Part shown: positions 15,576 through 23,167 of the stretch, piece after piece
How the letters are laid out: each line of letters begins with the position of its first letter
Position numbering within the stretch: the stretch's first letter is position 1
Assembly (NCBI GenBank): GCA_946411215.1
Contig: CAMKDH010000005.1
Coordinates: forward strand, 1 to 34,125
Reading direction: 5' to 3'
DNA length: 34,125 bases
Origin: an uncultured Treponema sp.
GTDB lineage: Bacteria; Spirochaetota; Spirochaetia; Treponematales; Treponemataceae
The notes under the pieces: generated by a model
What the model was told of the DNA's origin: nothing
The model's input: the letters and a program-made list of their open reading frames with translations, nothing else
The model's database searches: none
Translations under genes and position numbers: made by a program

Positions 15576-16244
15576 CTAAAGTGTTATGGCATTATCATTT
15601 TCATCTTTTAATTCGACAAATTCAATTTGGCCGTTACCTCGAGTACCACCACCACCAAGATAATCATTTTGTAAAAGACGTAAACCTTCAAGAACTACAG
15701 AATCAAAGAACTCTTTATCTTTTTTTCCACCATCACCATCATCTATGATTCTATATGCTATTTCAAAATCAAATTCAACACCTGGAACGACACGTTCAAT
15801 TGGTCTAGGGTTTGCAGCCGCTGTTATTCGGTTTAAACTGTTTTCACTTTTTTCTTCAACAATTGCTTTTCCTTGTTTGAATTTTTCAGACCATTCTGTA
15901 GTCAAATTTGCATCTCGAACTATGATTCGAGTCGGTCCTTTTGATTTGTCTGCATCCCTAGAATTATTTGCGCTTCCAAAAATACGACAAATAGGACAAT
16001 CCGCTTTACCACAAGAACAAGGCTTGCCTTCACTAGCAGAAACTTTATCTAATTTCCATTCTAGTAATGAACGCATTTTTCCTTTTATAGATGAACCAGG
16101 AATATATGGCTCGCGTGTAAGAGGATTTCGAATTATTGGATTATCCATTCCACCAATTTCAACTTTGTCATTACCAGCGCCTATATGAAGACCTGTTTTT
16201 ACAATTATTTTTCCTTTTATAATTTTTAATCCAATCTGTTTCAT
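15576..16244 (-). CDS. csm3: Csm3, backbone RAMP with target-RNA cleavage Asp
   Basis: A 222-residue backbone subunit, present in several copies per Csm complex, that cuts the bound target RNA at 6-nt intervals. The catalytic Asp is kept: Asp34 in EIGGMDNPIIRNP. Other marks are PGSSIKGKMRSLLEW, a zinc-type cluster CSCGKADCPICRIFG and the glycine-rich end YLGGGGTRGNGQIEF. AAGGAGG precedes ATG 16244. With Asp34 present, sequence-specific RNA cleavage should be active. Confidence 0.93.
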   Translation of the reverse strand: MKQIGLKIIKGKIIVKTGLHIGAGNDKVEIGGMDNPIIRNPLTREPYIPGSSIKGKMRSLLEWKLDKVSASEGKPCSCGKADCPICRIFGSANNSRDADKSKGPTRIIVRDANLTTEWSEKFKQGKAIVEEKSENSLNRITAAANPRPIERVVPGVEFDFEIAYRIIDDGDGGKKDKEFFDSVVLEGLRLLQNDYLGGGGTRGNGQIEFVELKDENDNAITL

Positions 16245-16260
16245 TTTTTATCCTCCTTTT

Positions 16261-16794
16261 TTATTTTGCGCTCTTTGGGGCTTTTTCATAATAGAAACCA
16301 TATACAGCTTCAAACAAAGAAACGAAAACTTCATAATCTTTATTTGTTTTGACCAAATCAATACATGAACTTATGAATTTCTCAAGATTCTTATAAAGCC
16401 CTGCTTCGTCTGCTTTATCCTTCGCTGCACGAGCAACAGTATATGCAACCTTTGATTTAATCATTCGTATATATGGATACTGAACTTCCCATTGATCTGG
16501 AGATACTGATAAAATTTGTTCAAAGCGTTTAACTTCATCGAAAATACGACGTAATTGTGTTGATGTAATTCCTATATCAGAGCCTCTACGATTCTGTCCA
16601 ATAAACGAATTTGCAATTTTACTTGCAGTTTCATCAAATAATTCTTGCTTAATTGTTGATCCATTATCTTTATAAAATGAATCAACAACTATGGCTTGAG
16701 GTATAAAAGATTTATCCTCAAATTGTTTATTACCATAAGAATTCCTATTACCAAAGTCGCCCCTGGATCCATTATTGTTTTGTTGATAACCCAT
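16261..16794 (-). CDS. csm2: Csm2 small subunit with Asn/Gly-rich N-terminal extension
   Basis: A 177-residue helical small subunit that lines the crRNA-target duplex. The core is recognisable in TSTQLRRIFDEVKRFEQI and YIRMIKSKVAYTVARA. The first 25 residues (GYQQNNNGSRGDFGNRNS and onwards) are low-complexity Asn, Gly and Arg, longer than in usual Csm2 proteins of about 120-150 residues. Such a tail may bind RNA; this is inference. GGAGG precedes ATG 16794. Confidence 0.85.
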   Translation of the reverse strand: MGYQQNNNGSRGDFGNRNSYGNKQFEDKSFIPQAIVVDSFYKDNGSTIKQELFDETASKIANSFIGQNRRGSDIGITSTQLRRIFDEVKRFEQILSVSPDQWEVQYPYIRMIKSKVAYTVARAAKDKADEAGLYKNLEKFISSCIDLVKTNKDYEVFVSLFEAVYGFYYEKAPKSAK

Positions 16795-16807
16795 CTATCT
16801 TCCTCCA

Positions 16808-19075
16808 TTACGATTGTCTTTGTGTATATAATGCATAACATACAGCTATGCGTGATTTGATTATTTCTTCTTGAGAAGTTCCAAAATGAAGGAACCAGTC
16901 AAGCACTTCTTTTTTCTTAATATTTCTTACTGCACAGTATTTAAAATTACTTTTCCAGATATGATCATGTAAATTTGCGCTTCCTGTTTTAAGTAATTCT
17001 GACACATCACCTGTTTTTACTCGTTCGGCTCGTTTCGAAAAATCAATTAATTTATAAACGCTTCCAGATGAAATCGTTTTATTATTTAAATATTGTTCTA
17101 GACTCATGCCATCCTTCAAGCAATTAGAATAATCTTCCCATGACACTGTAGTTTCAAAAACTGTTATTGCATTTTTAACAGTATTACCATTGTTATCTTT
17201 TCTACTCTTAGAAGTTTCTAGAGCTTCTTCTGCATCTCTAGCAATATTCTTAACAGGTACAACACAAGAAGAAAGTGTTATTCCCCCAGACAATGTTATA
17301 GATGGATTATGATTTGTAAATTTCTGCAATTCTGTTTCAAAATCAGAAGCAAATTGCACAACAGCATCCCAGGCACCAAGAATACATAAATCATCTCCAC
17401 CAGAGAAAACTGTATAAATAACTTCGTCGTATTTAACTATGGTTCCATCTTTGTTATAACTATGTTTGTGAACAAAATCTGCATAATATGCTGAGAAGAA
17501 GAAATGTAAAAGATGACTTAAATCTGCATAACGAGCAAAAGACATTCTGCTTCCAAGAGAAGACGAGAAAACAAGTCCTAAATTATCTATATCAGATTTG
17601 AACATTGCAAGCTTCTTGTTTCCTTTAGATTTTTCAGAAATATCTTCAAAGGTTAATATTTCACCGTCCAAAGAAGGTGCAGTATATGGTATATACATAA
17701 CCGGTTTTCCAGGAACAAATTCATTAACAGTATATCCATTCTTTAAATCATCTTTTGGAGAAACTTTTACCATTTGTGAAAAGGATTTTAAGCTTGAAGA
17801 ATCAAAGATAATTGTTCCTGCCCGAACTAAATGGCCTCCAATATCTGTTAATTTTTTACAATCGGAACATTCACAAGGATTACCTTTATCATCTACACCA
17901 CTTGCCGGAAAAACTCCACATTTAGGGCACTCGCCATACATTTGTAATTGATTATAAAAATCACTTAGAACTGCCCCATTTTTCTGTAGGGCTTTTTGCA
18001 TTTTTTTCTGTTTACAGGTATCTGTATTTTCACCTATTCGATTCATCAAGTCTTGTACATTTTCTTTTAATAAATCATTCGCACAAGCCTCTACTCCGTC
18101 TGAAACAATTACAGCAAGCTTTCCTGCAAACTCTCGTAAAAAATAAGATTCAATTTCAAGCTGGATTTGTGGTAGGAAACTTATATTTTTCTCGGTGTTT
18201 GGAATAAGAACCATAAAGTTTCCACCTGCAGACATTATTACATTAGCAAGAGAAACATCAAATTGCTGAACAATATATTGAGAAAGAATTTCACTTAAGG
18301 CTGCAATCTGAAAGCTTTTTGCACGAAGAAGCTTTGCATTGTGTTTTGTAGTTTTTAAATCAAAAATATATTTTTGGATACCAGAAACATCGCCCTTAAT
18401 AAATCTAAATTTTTTAAGGGAATAGTCTTGCAAAGCTTCAATTGTCTGAGTATCTGTTTCTTTATGATAGTCAAATAATACAGCCGCAATTGCAGCAGAT
18501 AGTTTTGAATGCTGGTACAAACTTTCAGAATCTTCTTCAGATAATGATGGAATACACCACCAATAACGTTCTAGCAGTGAATTAAGAGCTTTTATAAAAA
18601 GATCTGTAGATTCATTAGGGAGCTTTGATAAACCTTCCTCAAAATCTTTCCATAATTTTTGATAATCTGCTTTAGCCGTTTTGTAATTTTCTTTTGAGAC
18701 AGGAAGCATACCCGCTGATTCTAATGGCTGAAATTTACAATATGATATTTCAGCTTTTTTTCGTTCGGGAATCTGCAAGGTTGAAACAAGATGCTGCAAC
18801 AATGTTGGATTTTCATAAAACTTTGAATTATTATTTTTACAAATATCATTATTTCCACTGCTCAGACAATCAGCATAGGCTATAAGATTTTCCTCATAAG
18901 AAAAAGGGTTCTGCCAGTTATTAATTAATTGTTTTACATTTTCTTTATTAATAGTTTTTGGCAAAACAGATTCAAGTATAGTCAAGACTGAACTATCTTT
19001 GGCATAAAATAAAATATTATGTAACCAGGCTGCTATTATTATTTCATCTTTTTCTATATTCAACATTTCTTGCAT
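16808..19075 (-). CDS. cas10: Cas10/Csm1: intact cyclase palm, altered HD site
   Basis: A 755-residue large subunit. The cyclase palm has an intact GGDD (residues 559-562, VFSGGDDLCILG), which in this family makes cyclic oligoadenylate when target RNA is bound. The zinc region is CPKCGVFPASG to CECSDCKK. The N-terminal HD-nuclease region reads AAWLHNILFYAKD: His19 is followed by Asn20 instead of Asp, and the later conserved D-H of Csm1 proteins is QH (SLYQHSKLSAAIAA). The ssDNA nuclease is therefore probably lost or weak, and the system should act mainly through RNA cleavage and signalling. Start ATG 19075; an internal ATG at 19066 is also possible. Confidence 0.93.
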   Translation of the reverse strand: MQEMLNIEKDEIIIAAWLHNILFYAKDSSVLTILESVLPKTINKENVKQLINNWQNPFSYEENLIAYADCLSSGNNDICKNNNSKFYENPTLLQHLVSTLQIPERKKAEISYCKFQPLESAGMLPVSKENYKTAKADYQKLWKDFEEGLSKLPNESTDLFIKALNSLLERYWWCIPSLSEEDSESLYQHSKLSAAIAAVLFDYHKETDTQTIEALQDYSLKKFRFIKGDVSGIQKYIFDLKTTKHNAKLLRAKSFQIAALSEILSQYIVQQFDVSLANVIMSAGGNFMVLIPNTEKNISFLPQIQLEIESYFLREFAGKLAVIVSDGVEACANDLLKENVQDLMNRIGENTDTCKQKKMQKALQKNGAVLSDFYNQLQMYGECPKCGVFPASGVDDKGNPCECSDCKKLTDIGGHLVRAGTIIFDSSSLKSFSQMVKVSPKDDLKNGYTVNEFVPGKPVMYIPYTAPSLDGEILTFEDISEKSKGNKKLAMFKSDIDNLGLVFSSSLGSRMSFARYADLSHLLHFFFSAYYADFVHKHSYNKDGTIVKYDEVIYTVFSGGDDLCILGAWDAVVQFASDFETELQKFTNHNPSITLSGGITLSSCVVPVKNIARDAEEALETSKSRKDNNGNTVKNAITVFETTVSWEDYSNCLKDGMSLEQYLNNKTISSGSVYKLIDFSKRAERVKTGDVSELLKTGSANLHDHIWKSNFKYCAVRNIKKKEVLDWFLHFGTSQEEIIKSRIAVCYALYTQRQS

Positions 19076-19084
19076 ATCTCTATT

Positions 19085-19999
19085 CTACTCCCACTTTGTC
19101 CAAAAGTCCAATTGACCGAGTCCGAAATTTGTATTTTTCCCAGCGTTGAACAGTCTGCTAAATTCTATGAGATTCTGCTCATGTGCAGAGAAACTTCCCT
19201 GAAGTTTTATAGTGCCTAAGGCTCCACCTATATTCATTGCTTCTTTTTGGCGGGCTGAATAATGTCGATTGTCCTGCCAGCTAAGATTTTTTTCAATAAT
19301 TTTATTCTTGTCTGACGGATTAAAACTAAAATCTTCTGCAGCATCTCCATACAAACTACAAAGGGTTTTTGCTCGACGATACAAACAAGCAAAAAAATCC
19401 TGTGAAGAAAAATCTGTGCCATACTTGCCACCGTACTTAAAACGCACAGGTGTTTTTAGTTCTATCAAAACTTCGCCTTTTTTTTCTGGAAGTGCTAAAT
19501 CAATTTGCCAGATCTTTGATGTTACAGATGTATCAAGATGTTCGGTATCAAGCAGGATATTGTTTCCATCAACTTCAACACGAACAACTTCAAAAGGTGT
19601 ACGGCTTTTAAATATTCCATCCTTTCCAGCCCGCACAAAAGCAGCATATATATATGGGAGATAATCAATCGCTTTTCCTAAAAGTGTGATAGTAAAATCA
19701 TATTCGCTGATTTCAGTACCAGAGCTGAAAGTTCCACTGCTAAAAACAAATGGATGCGAAGCCCTGTCTCGTCCTGGGGTTACATTATTATCTGTTGGAA
19801 GAATTGTTTCAAACAAAAAAGCATAAGCACAAGTACGGTTGTACATACATTCCGGACATTTATTCTGGTGCGCAATGCAACTCATTGAATGCAGATTTTT
19901 ACCTAGCATGGAACGAAGAATAAAAAGGGGGGGAGTGTCAGCAAGAACTGGATGAGAAAAACATAAAGTGAACTTTATTGGAAGGTATGAGAGAAGCAT
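19085..19999 (-). CDS. cas6: Cas6 pre-crRNA endoribonuclease
   Basis: A 304-residue RAMP protein of the Cas6 family that cuts the repeat RNA to make crRNAs with a short 5' tag. Typical marks are the cysteine region CPECMYNRTCAYAFLFE (about 48-64), the long beta-rich middle with PFEVVRVEV, and the glycine-rich end NFGLGQLDFW. It is more divergent than the canonical small Cas6 enzymes. Its ATG overlaps the stop of the preceding gene as TAATG, so the two are translationally coupled, and it lies just before cas10. Confidence 0.85.
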   Translation of the reverse strand: MLLSYLPIKFTLCFSHPVLADTPPLFILRSMLGKNLHSMSCIAHQNKCPECMYNRTCAYAFLFETILPTDNNVTPGRDRASHPFVFSSGTFSSGTEISEYDFTITLLGKAIDYLPYIYAAFVRAGKDGIFKSRTPFEVVRVEVDGNNILLDTEHLDTSVTSKIWQIDLALPEKKGEVLIELKTPVRFKYGGKYGTDFSSQDFFACLYRRAKTLCSLYGDAAEDFSFNPSDKNKIIEKNLSWQDNRHYSARQKEAMNIGGALGTIKLQGSFSAHEQNLIEFSRLFNAGKNTNFGLGQLDFWTKWE

Positions 20000-20976
20000 T
20001 ACAAACCGGCCTTATCCAATTTTTGTCTGTATTCTTCATTTATTAAGTTTTCAAATCTATCGTAAGTATTTCCTATACTTGATTCGTTGATACCACACAT
20101 TAAACCTATTGATTTTCTGTCTGTATTTGGTTTCCAATTATTGTCTTTTGTAAAGTTTTCAAGTTCAGTTTTGTCAATTAAGTCATAGGGAGCTAAGAAT
20201 TGTTCAATATCCAGCCCAGATAAATTTTCGTTTAGTAAAGCTGCCAAAAGTATATTTGTAAACCAACGGGAATAAAAAACATCATTTTTTTGATTTTTAC
20301 CTTTTTTACGAAGATATACTTTATTAGCAGCTTTTATATAAAGACTCAGCTTTTTAAGGAGTATTTCTTGATTTTCCTCAAATCCAAACAAATCTTTTTC
20401 ACTCAAAAAATCAAAGACCTCTGAATTTGAGTCATCACTCTCAACCGTCTGGTTTCCCTCTATTACATTTTTCTTATCTAACCAATCTAAAGCTTTTTTA
20501 ATTTGTTCATCACTCTTACCCCAGGAATGTCCATATTCAAAAAGTTTGGCTTCAACATAAGAATTTCGTTTATAAATATTTGTGGTCAAACCTTTTAGTT
20601 CCGCCCACTTTGCTAAATCGCGCCCCAGTTTTATAACATCTTTGCTTACTTCTGAAATTCCTTTTTTGCTTTCATCGGTTTTTGTATTAAATAATTTCTG
20701 TTTTAATACATATCCAAACAAGCTTATCCAAGAATCTGGTTTTCCCTCCAGACATTCTATAATAGCATCAGAAATAGAATCTTCAAAAATCTCTTCATCA
20801 ATATCAGAATATTTTAATACTTTCAAAAGCTCTGCATATTCCCATAATTCTTTTGAAAGTTTGTTACGACAAATTCTCCAGGCTGAATTATCATTGTTCC
20901 TTTCTTCATCTGAAAAATTAAGGAATTCCTTTCCAAGAGTTTCTATGCTGTCTTTTAAGTGATTAAAATCTGCCAT
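19999..20976 (-). CDS. Possible divergent sigma-70-like / HTH protein within the cas operon
   Basis: Not a known Cas protein. The 325-residue chain reads like a stretched sigma factor: SISDAIIECLEGKPDSWISL with LFGYVLKQKLFN (about 66-97) resembles the region 2 core helix; GISEVSKDVIKLGRDLAKWA and KSDEQIKKALDWLDKKNVIEG resemble region 3; the end, DRKSIGLMCGINESSIGNTY, is a helix-turn-helix like region 4. A long lysine-rich insertion (LRKKGKNQKND) separates the parts. It is the second gene of the operon, between a CARF-only protein and cas6, coupled to the latter. The alternative is a plain HTH regulator or an unknown structural protein. The sigma call is by pattern only and should be tested by profile or structure comparison. 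Confidence 0.45.
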   Translation of the reverse strand: MADFNHLKDSIETLGKEFLNFSDEERNNDNSAWRICRNKLSKELWEYAELLKVLKYSDIDEEIFEDSISDAIIECLEGKPDSWISLFGYVLKQKLFNTKTDESKKGISEVSKDVIKLGRDLAKWAELKGLTTNIYKRNSYVEAKLFEYGHSWGKSDEQIKKALDWLDKKNVIEGNQTVESDDSNSEVFDFLSEKDLFGFEENQEILLKKLSLYIKAANKVYLRKKGKNQKNDVFYSRWFTNILLAALLNENLSGLDIEQFLAPYDLIDKTELENFTKDNNWKPNTDRKSIGLMCGINESSIGNTYDRFENLINEEYRQKLDKAGL

Positions 20977-20985
20977 AATTAAACT

Positions 20986-21627
20986 CTATAGAGCAAAAAA
21001 CTTATCTAAGCGCGCAAGAGCTGTTTTTCCATCAGGAGCTTCCATTACAGAAGTAAGAGAATTCAAATAATACAATGATGTTACATCATAGAGTTCACAA
21101 GTTCCAGGAACAGGATGTCCCCCATCGAATTCTGCTTTATCATAAAGAATATTTTTAATATCTGCATTAAAGAATTTTTCTGCAAAACCTAAAACATAAA
21201 ATAGAACAGGAATAAGTGTTTTGGAACCATAGGTCATATCCAAAATAATCTGTCTGTCTTCTTCTAAAACTCCTATTAATTCTCTAAAGCGTTTTTCAAT
21301 AGTTTTTCCAGAATCATCATAATCTGTTATAATAGGTTTATAATCAATTTTGGCACCAATGTTATTGTTCAGTTCATCTAATTCTTGTTGTTGAATTTCG
21401 GCATTTCTTACAGCACTTGATTTTGACGAGTTTACAAGTATTTGTATAATTTTTACATCATCACCTTTATTTAACGTTTTTGCAAGAAAACCATTTATTG
21501 CAAAATGCACTTTATTGTTATATTCGTATTTTTTATTTTCATTGAATGTATAAAAATATCCCTGAGGATCCCATCCTTTTCCTTCAATAGATTGAATTGG
21601 AATTGTAACGAATACTGTTTTTTTCAT
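20986..21627 (-). CDS. Stand-alone CARF-domain protein
   Basis: A 213-residue protein with the fold pattern of the TM1812-type CARF domain: KKTVFVTIPIQSIEGKGW at the start, VKIIQILVNSS as a central strand, and the ligand-loop signature IILDMTYGSKTLIPVLFYVLG, which lines up with ILFDITHGFRSMPVLLYQS in the CARF-HEPN nuclease of the same operon. The closing ELYDVTSLYYLNSL also matches that family. There is no HEPN, nuclease or HTH domain after it, so it should sense cyclic oligoadenylate and pass the signal to a partner. It is the first gene behind the sigma-70 promoter and sits next to the sigma-like gene. A ring-nuclease role is the main alternative. Confidence 0.75.
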   Translation of the reverse strand: MKKTVFVTIPIQSIEGKGWDPQGYFYTFNENKKYEYNNKVHFAINGFLAKTLNKGDDVKIIQILVNSSKSSAVRNAEIQQQELDELNNNIGAKIDYKPIITDYDDSGKTIEKRFRELIGVLEEDRQIILDMTYGSKTLIPVLFYVLGFAEKFFNADIKNILYDKAEFDGGHPVPGTCELYDVTSLYYLNSLTSVMEAPDGKTALARLDKFFAL

Positions 21628-21652
21628 ATTATTACCTTATATCCTTATTAAA

Positions 21653-21681
21653 ATTATAACATAGATTATTTTATCTGTAAA
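21653..21681 (-). promoter_or_regulatory. Sigma-70 promoter of the type III-A operon
   Basis: Minus strand: TTTACA (21681-21676), 17 nt, TATAAT (21658-21653), about 20 nt from the predicted start of transcription to ATG 21627. Near-consensus, and clearly different from the shared bipartite element around it. Confidence 0.8.
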
Positions 21682-21706
21682 AAATATTTTAGATTTAGAA
21701 ATCCTT

Positions 21707-21875
21707 TTATTGTCCTTTATCAAAAGCTTTGTTGAATTTGCTGAACTTTTTAGCAGTTTCTTACCTTATAAGAACCATCCTTGCAATATTCAATCATTGG
21801 AATATGTTCAACATTTGCAACGCTGTACCATTTTCCATCAATCAATTCTTTATGCCATTTAACAGTACTTTTCAT
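21707..21875 (-). pseudogene. Deletion-damaged copy of the 77-residue protein gene
   Basis: ATG 21875 opens a copy of the gene at 10147-10380: MKSTVKWHKELIDGKWYSVA continues to SYKVRNC and then meets a stop at 21750. The C-terminal part (ETAKKFSKFNKAFDKG) is still present downstream in another frame, to a stop at 21707. Compared with the intact copy, 62 bp are missing, exactly the distance between two GCAGTTTC repeats there, one of which is left here. It follows the DUF1232 gene with AAGGA before the ATG. The truncated product might still be made. Confidence 0.8.
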
Positions 21876-21888
21876 TCTTTTTTCCTTC

Positions 21889-22293
21889 TTATGCCACTTT
21901 CTGTCCCATTTCTTCCTTGTACTTCTGAACATCGAATTGTGTAAAGCGTAAACTCATTCTTATAATAAATGCGTCGTCAATGTAACCAATGACAGGTATG
22001 TAATCCGGGATAATATCCTGCGGGTTCAGGACATAAAGGAGTGTACATACAATGGTGGCAATTGTTCCAAAAGGAATCTTTTTGTATTTTCCGGTTACAA
22101 TGTCACGAAGCATCCTAAAGTAGAGTTTTACATCTTCCACAAATTTAATGAGTTCAGGGTTCTTAAGAATCTTGTTGATTTTGCTTTCGTTGTCCAGGAC
22201 CTTCTTTAAGTCATCGTCGGTGTAGTTTTTGAATGAATCAAATTTATCTTTGAGCTGTTCTTTAATTTCTTCTTTGTTGAATTTGTTTTCCAT
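21889..22293 (-). CDS. DUF1232 (YkvA-like) membrane protein
   Basis: A 134-residue protein with the DUF1232 core: the hydrophobic helix IPFGTIATIVCTLLYVLNP, then the signature PQDIIPDYIPVIGYIDDAF. The family is membrane associated and of unknown function. The N-terminal half is charged and helical (FNKEEIKEQLKDKFDSFK). AGGAG precedes ATG 22293, and element D lies 32 nt upstream. The damaged small-protein gene follows 14 nt downstream. Confidence 0.85.
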   Translation of the reverse strand: MENKFNKEEIKEQLKDKFDSFKNYTDDDLKKVLDNESKINKILKNPELIKFVEDVKLYFRMLRDIVTGKYKKIPFGTIATIVCTLLYVLNPQDIIPDYIPVIGYIDDAFIIRMSLRFTQFDVQKYKEEMGQKVA

Positions 22294-22324
22294 AATTAAA
22301 TCTCCTTAATGTTTTGTATTTACA

Positions 22325-22359
22325 CTTTTAATAGAGACATGGAAATTGGAAAAATTGAC
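22325..22359 (-). promoter_or_regulatory. Shared bipartite promoter-like element, copy D
   Basis: Minus strand: GTCAATTTTT (22359-22350), 13 nt, CTCTATTAAAAG (22336-22325), 32 nt before ATG 22293. AAAAGTGTAAA continues into the leader and is shared with copy E. Confidence 0.75.
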
Positions 22360-22394
22360 AGATTTTGAAAAGTTTTTTTGATTTTTTTCTAAAT

Positions 22395-22422
22395 AAAAAA
22401 CCTCTGATGGTTTTCAGAGGTT
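22395..22422 (-). terminator. Terminator at the leader-distal end of the CRISPR array
   Basis: AACCTCTGA (22399-22407) pairs perfectly with TCAGAGGTT (22414-22422). On the minus strand six T follow, so it would end array transcription 10 nt after the degenerate repeat. It supports minus-strand transcription of the array. Confidence 0.75.
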
Positions 22423-22432
22423 TGGTTTTGTG

Positions 22433-22686
22433 GTTGTAATCCCTTGAAGCAGGTCAATGTTTTAGACTCCGAAGTTTATCAAGAAAGAGACGGTGGGAAA
22501 AAGGTCTTAATCCCTTAAAGCAGGTCAATGTTTTAGACAAGATCACATACCACGAGTCATGTGAACTTGAATCATGGTCTTAATCCCTTAAAGCAGGTCA
22601 ATGTTTTAGACTGACAAGCTATGCTAATGGTGGAATGACACCAACTGGCGCGTCTTAATCCCTTAAAGCAGGTCAATGTTTTAGAC
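22433..22686 (-). CRISPR. CRISPR array, four 35-nt repeats and three spacers
   Basis: Repeats at 22433-22467, 22504-22538, 22577-22611 and 22652-22686; spacers of 36, 38 and 40 nt. On the plus strand each repeat begins GTCTTAATCCCTT and ends GTTTTAGAC; the ends are inverted repeats. On the minus strand it ends AAGGGATTAAGAC, similar to the common AAGGGATTGAAAC end, so the 5' tag would be ATTAAGAC. The first copy (22433) has three changes, as expected for the repeat farthest from the leader. Leader and promoter therefore lie above 22687, and the terminator at 22395 agrees. No cas1 or cas2 is in the window. Cas6 of the adjacent operon is the likely processing enzyme. Confidence 0.97.
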
Positions 22687-22703
22687 AGCACCCCTCGTAA
22701 ATC

Positions 22704-22732
22704 CTTATATTAGATATTCTAAAGAATTACAA
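22704..22732 (-). promoter_or_regulatory. Candidate leader promoter of the CRISPR array
   Basis: Minus strand: TTGTAA (22732-22727), 17 nt, TATAAG (22709-22704), ending 17 nt before the first repeat. The rest of 22733-22848 shows no gene. It holds a weak inverted repeat (ACACAAATTCTGTGT, 22804-22818) and a stretch near 22742 that loosely echoes the array terminator. Confidence 0.5.
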
Positions 22733-22848
22733 AAATCGCGAACCTCTGCCGGTGGTTTTCAGGTCCGCTATGTCAAACAACTGCCCGACACGTTCATTAT
22801 TACACACAAATTCTGTGTTGTAAAGAAACTTTTATATCCATCTCTTTT

Positions 22849-23022
22849 CTATTTTGCGCGGCTGTTTGCTCCAATTCTTGCGGCATTGTCATAGGCTTTT
22901 TTTATTACCTTACTTCGATGTTGTTTAGAAATTATTTTTGGGGTACACCAGTCAGATCTGGCTATGAGTCCTAATGATTCGAGTCCTTTTACTGCGTCAA
23001 CTGCTTTTGTAATATCTATCAT
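22849..23022 (-). CDS. Hypothetical basic 57-residue protein upstream of the CRISPR leader
   Basis: A short ORF, starting at ATG 23022 (MIDITKAVDAVKGLESLGL) and ending in RIGANSRAK. It is basic in its second half (SKQHRSKVIKKAYDNAARIG). The ribosome binding site is weak (AAAGAGAAAAG). The main support is element E, 31 nt upstream. Transcription could run on into the CRISPR array. Unknown function; a DNA- or RNA-binding peptide would fit the charge. Confidence 0.5.
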   Translation of the reverse strand: MIDITKAVDAVKGLESLGLIARSDWCTPKIISKQHRSKVIKKAYDNAARIGANSRAK

Positions 23023-23052
23023 TTCTTTTCTCTTTATGCTTTAATGTTTACA

Positions 23053-23087
23053 CTTTTAATAGATACTGGAAGTTCTGAAAAATTGGT
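23053..23087 (-). promoter_or_regulatory. Shared bipartite promoter-like element, variant copy E
   Basis: Minus strand: ACCAATTTTT (23087-23078), 13 nt, ATCTATTAAAAG (23064-23053), 31 nt before ATG 23022. It differs from consensus at the first two bases of the upstream block and the first base of the downstream block, and may be weaker. Confidence 0.6.
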
Positions 23088-23149
23088 AAATTTTCAGTTA
23101 TTTTTTTTCGCATCGCCTCTTTTACTTTGAAATAGTTTTCTTAATAAAT

Positions 23150-23161
23150 ATATGATATAAT
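23150..23161 (+). promoter_or_regulatory. Extended -10 promoter giving a probably leaderless mRNA
   Basis: TGA followed by TATAAT (23156-23161). Transcription would begin about 7 nt on, at or next to ATG 23168. No Shine-Dalgarno sequence lies before that ATG and there is no good -35. Confidence 0.45.
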
Positions 23162-23167
23162 ATATCT

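Noticed and set aside
22735-22770. A further degenerate CRISPR repeat or duplicated terminator in the leader
   Set aside because: Only AACCTCTG and GGTTTTCAG are shared with the array terminator and the hairpin is not complete; too short to call.
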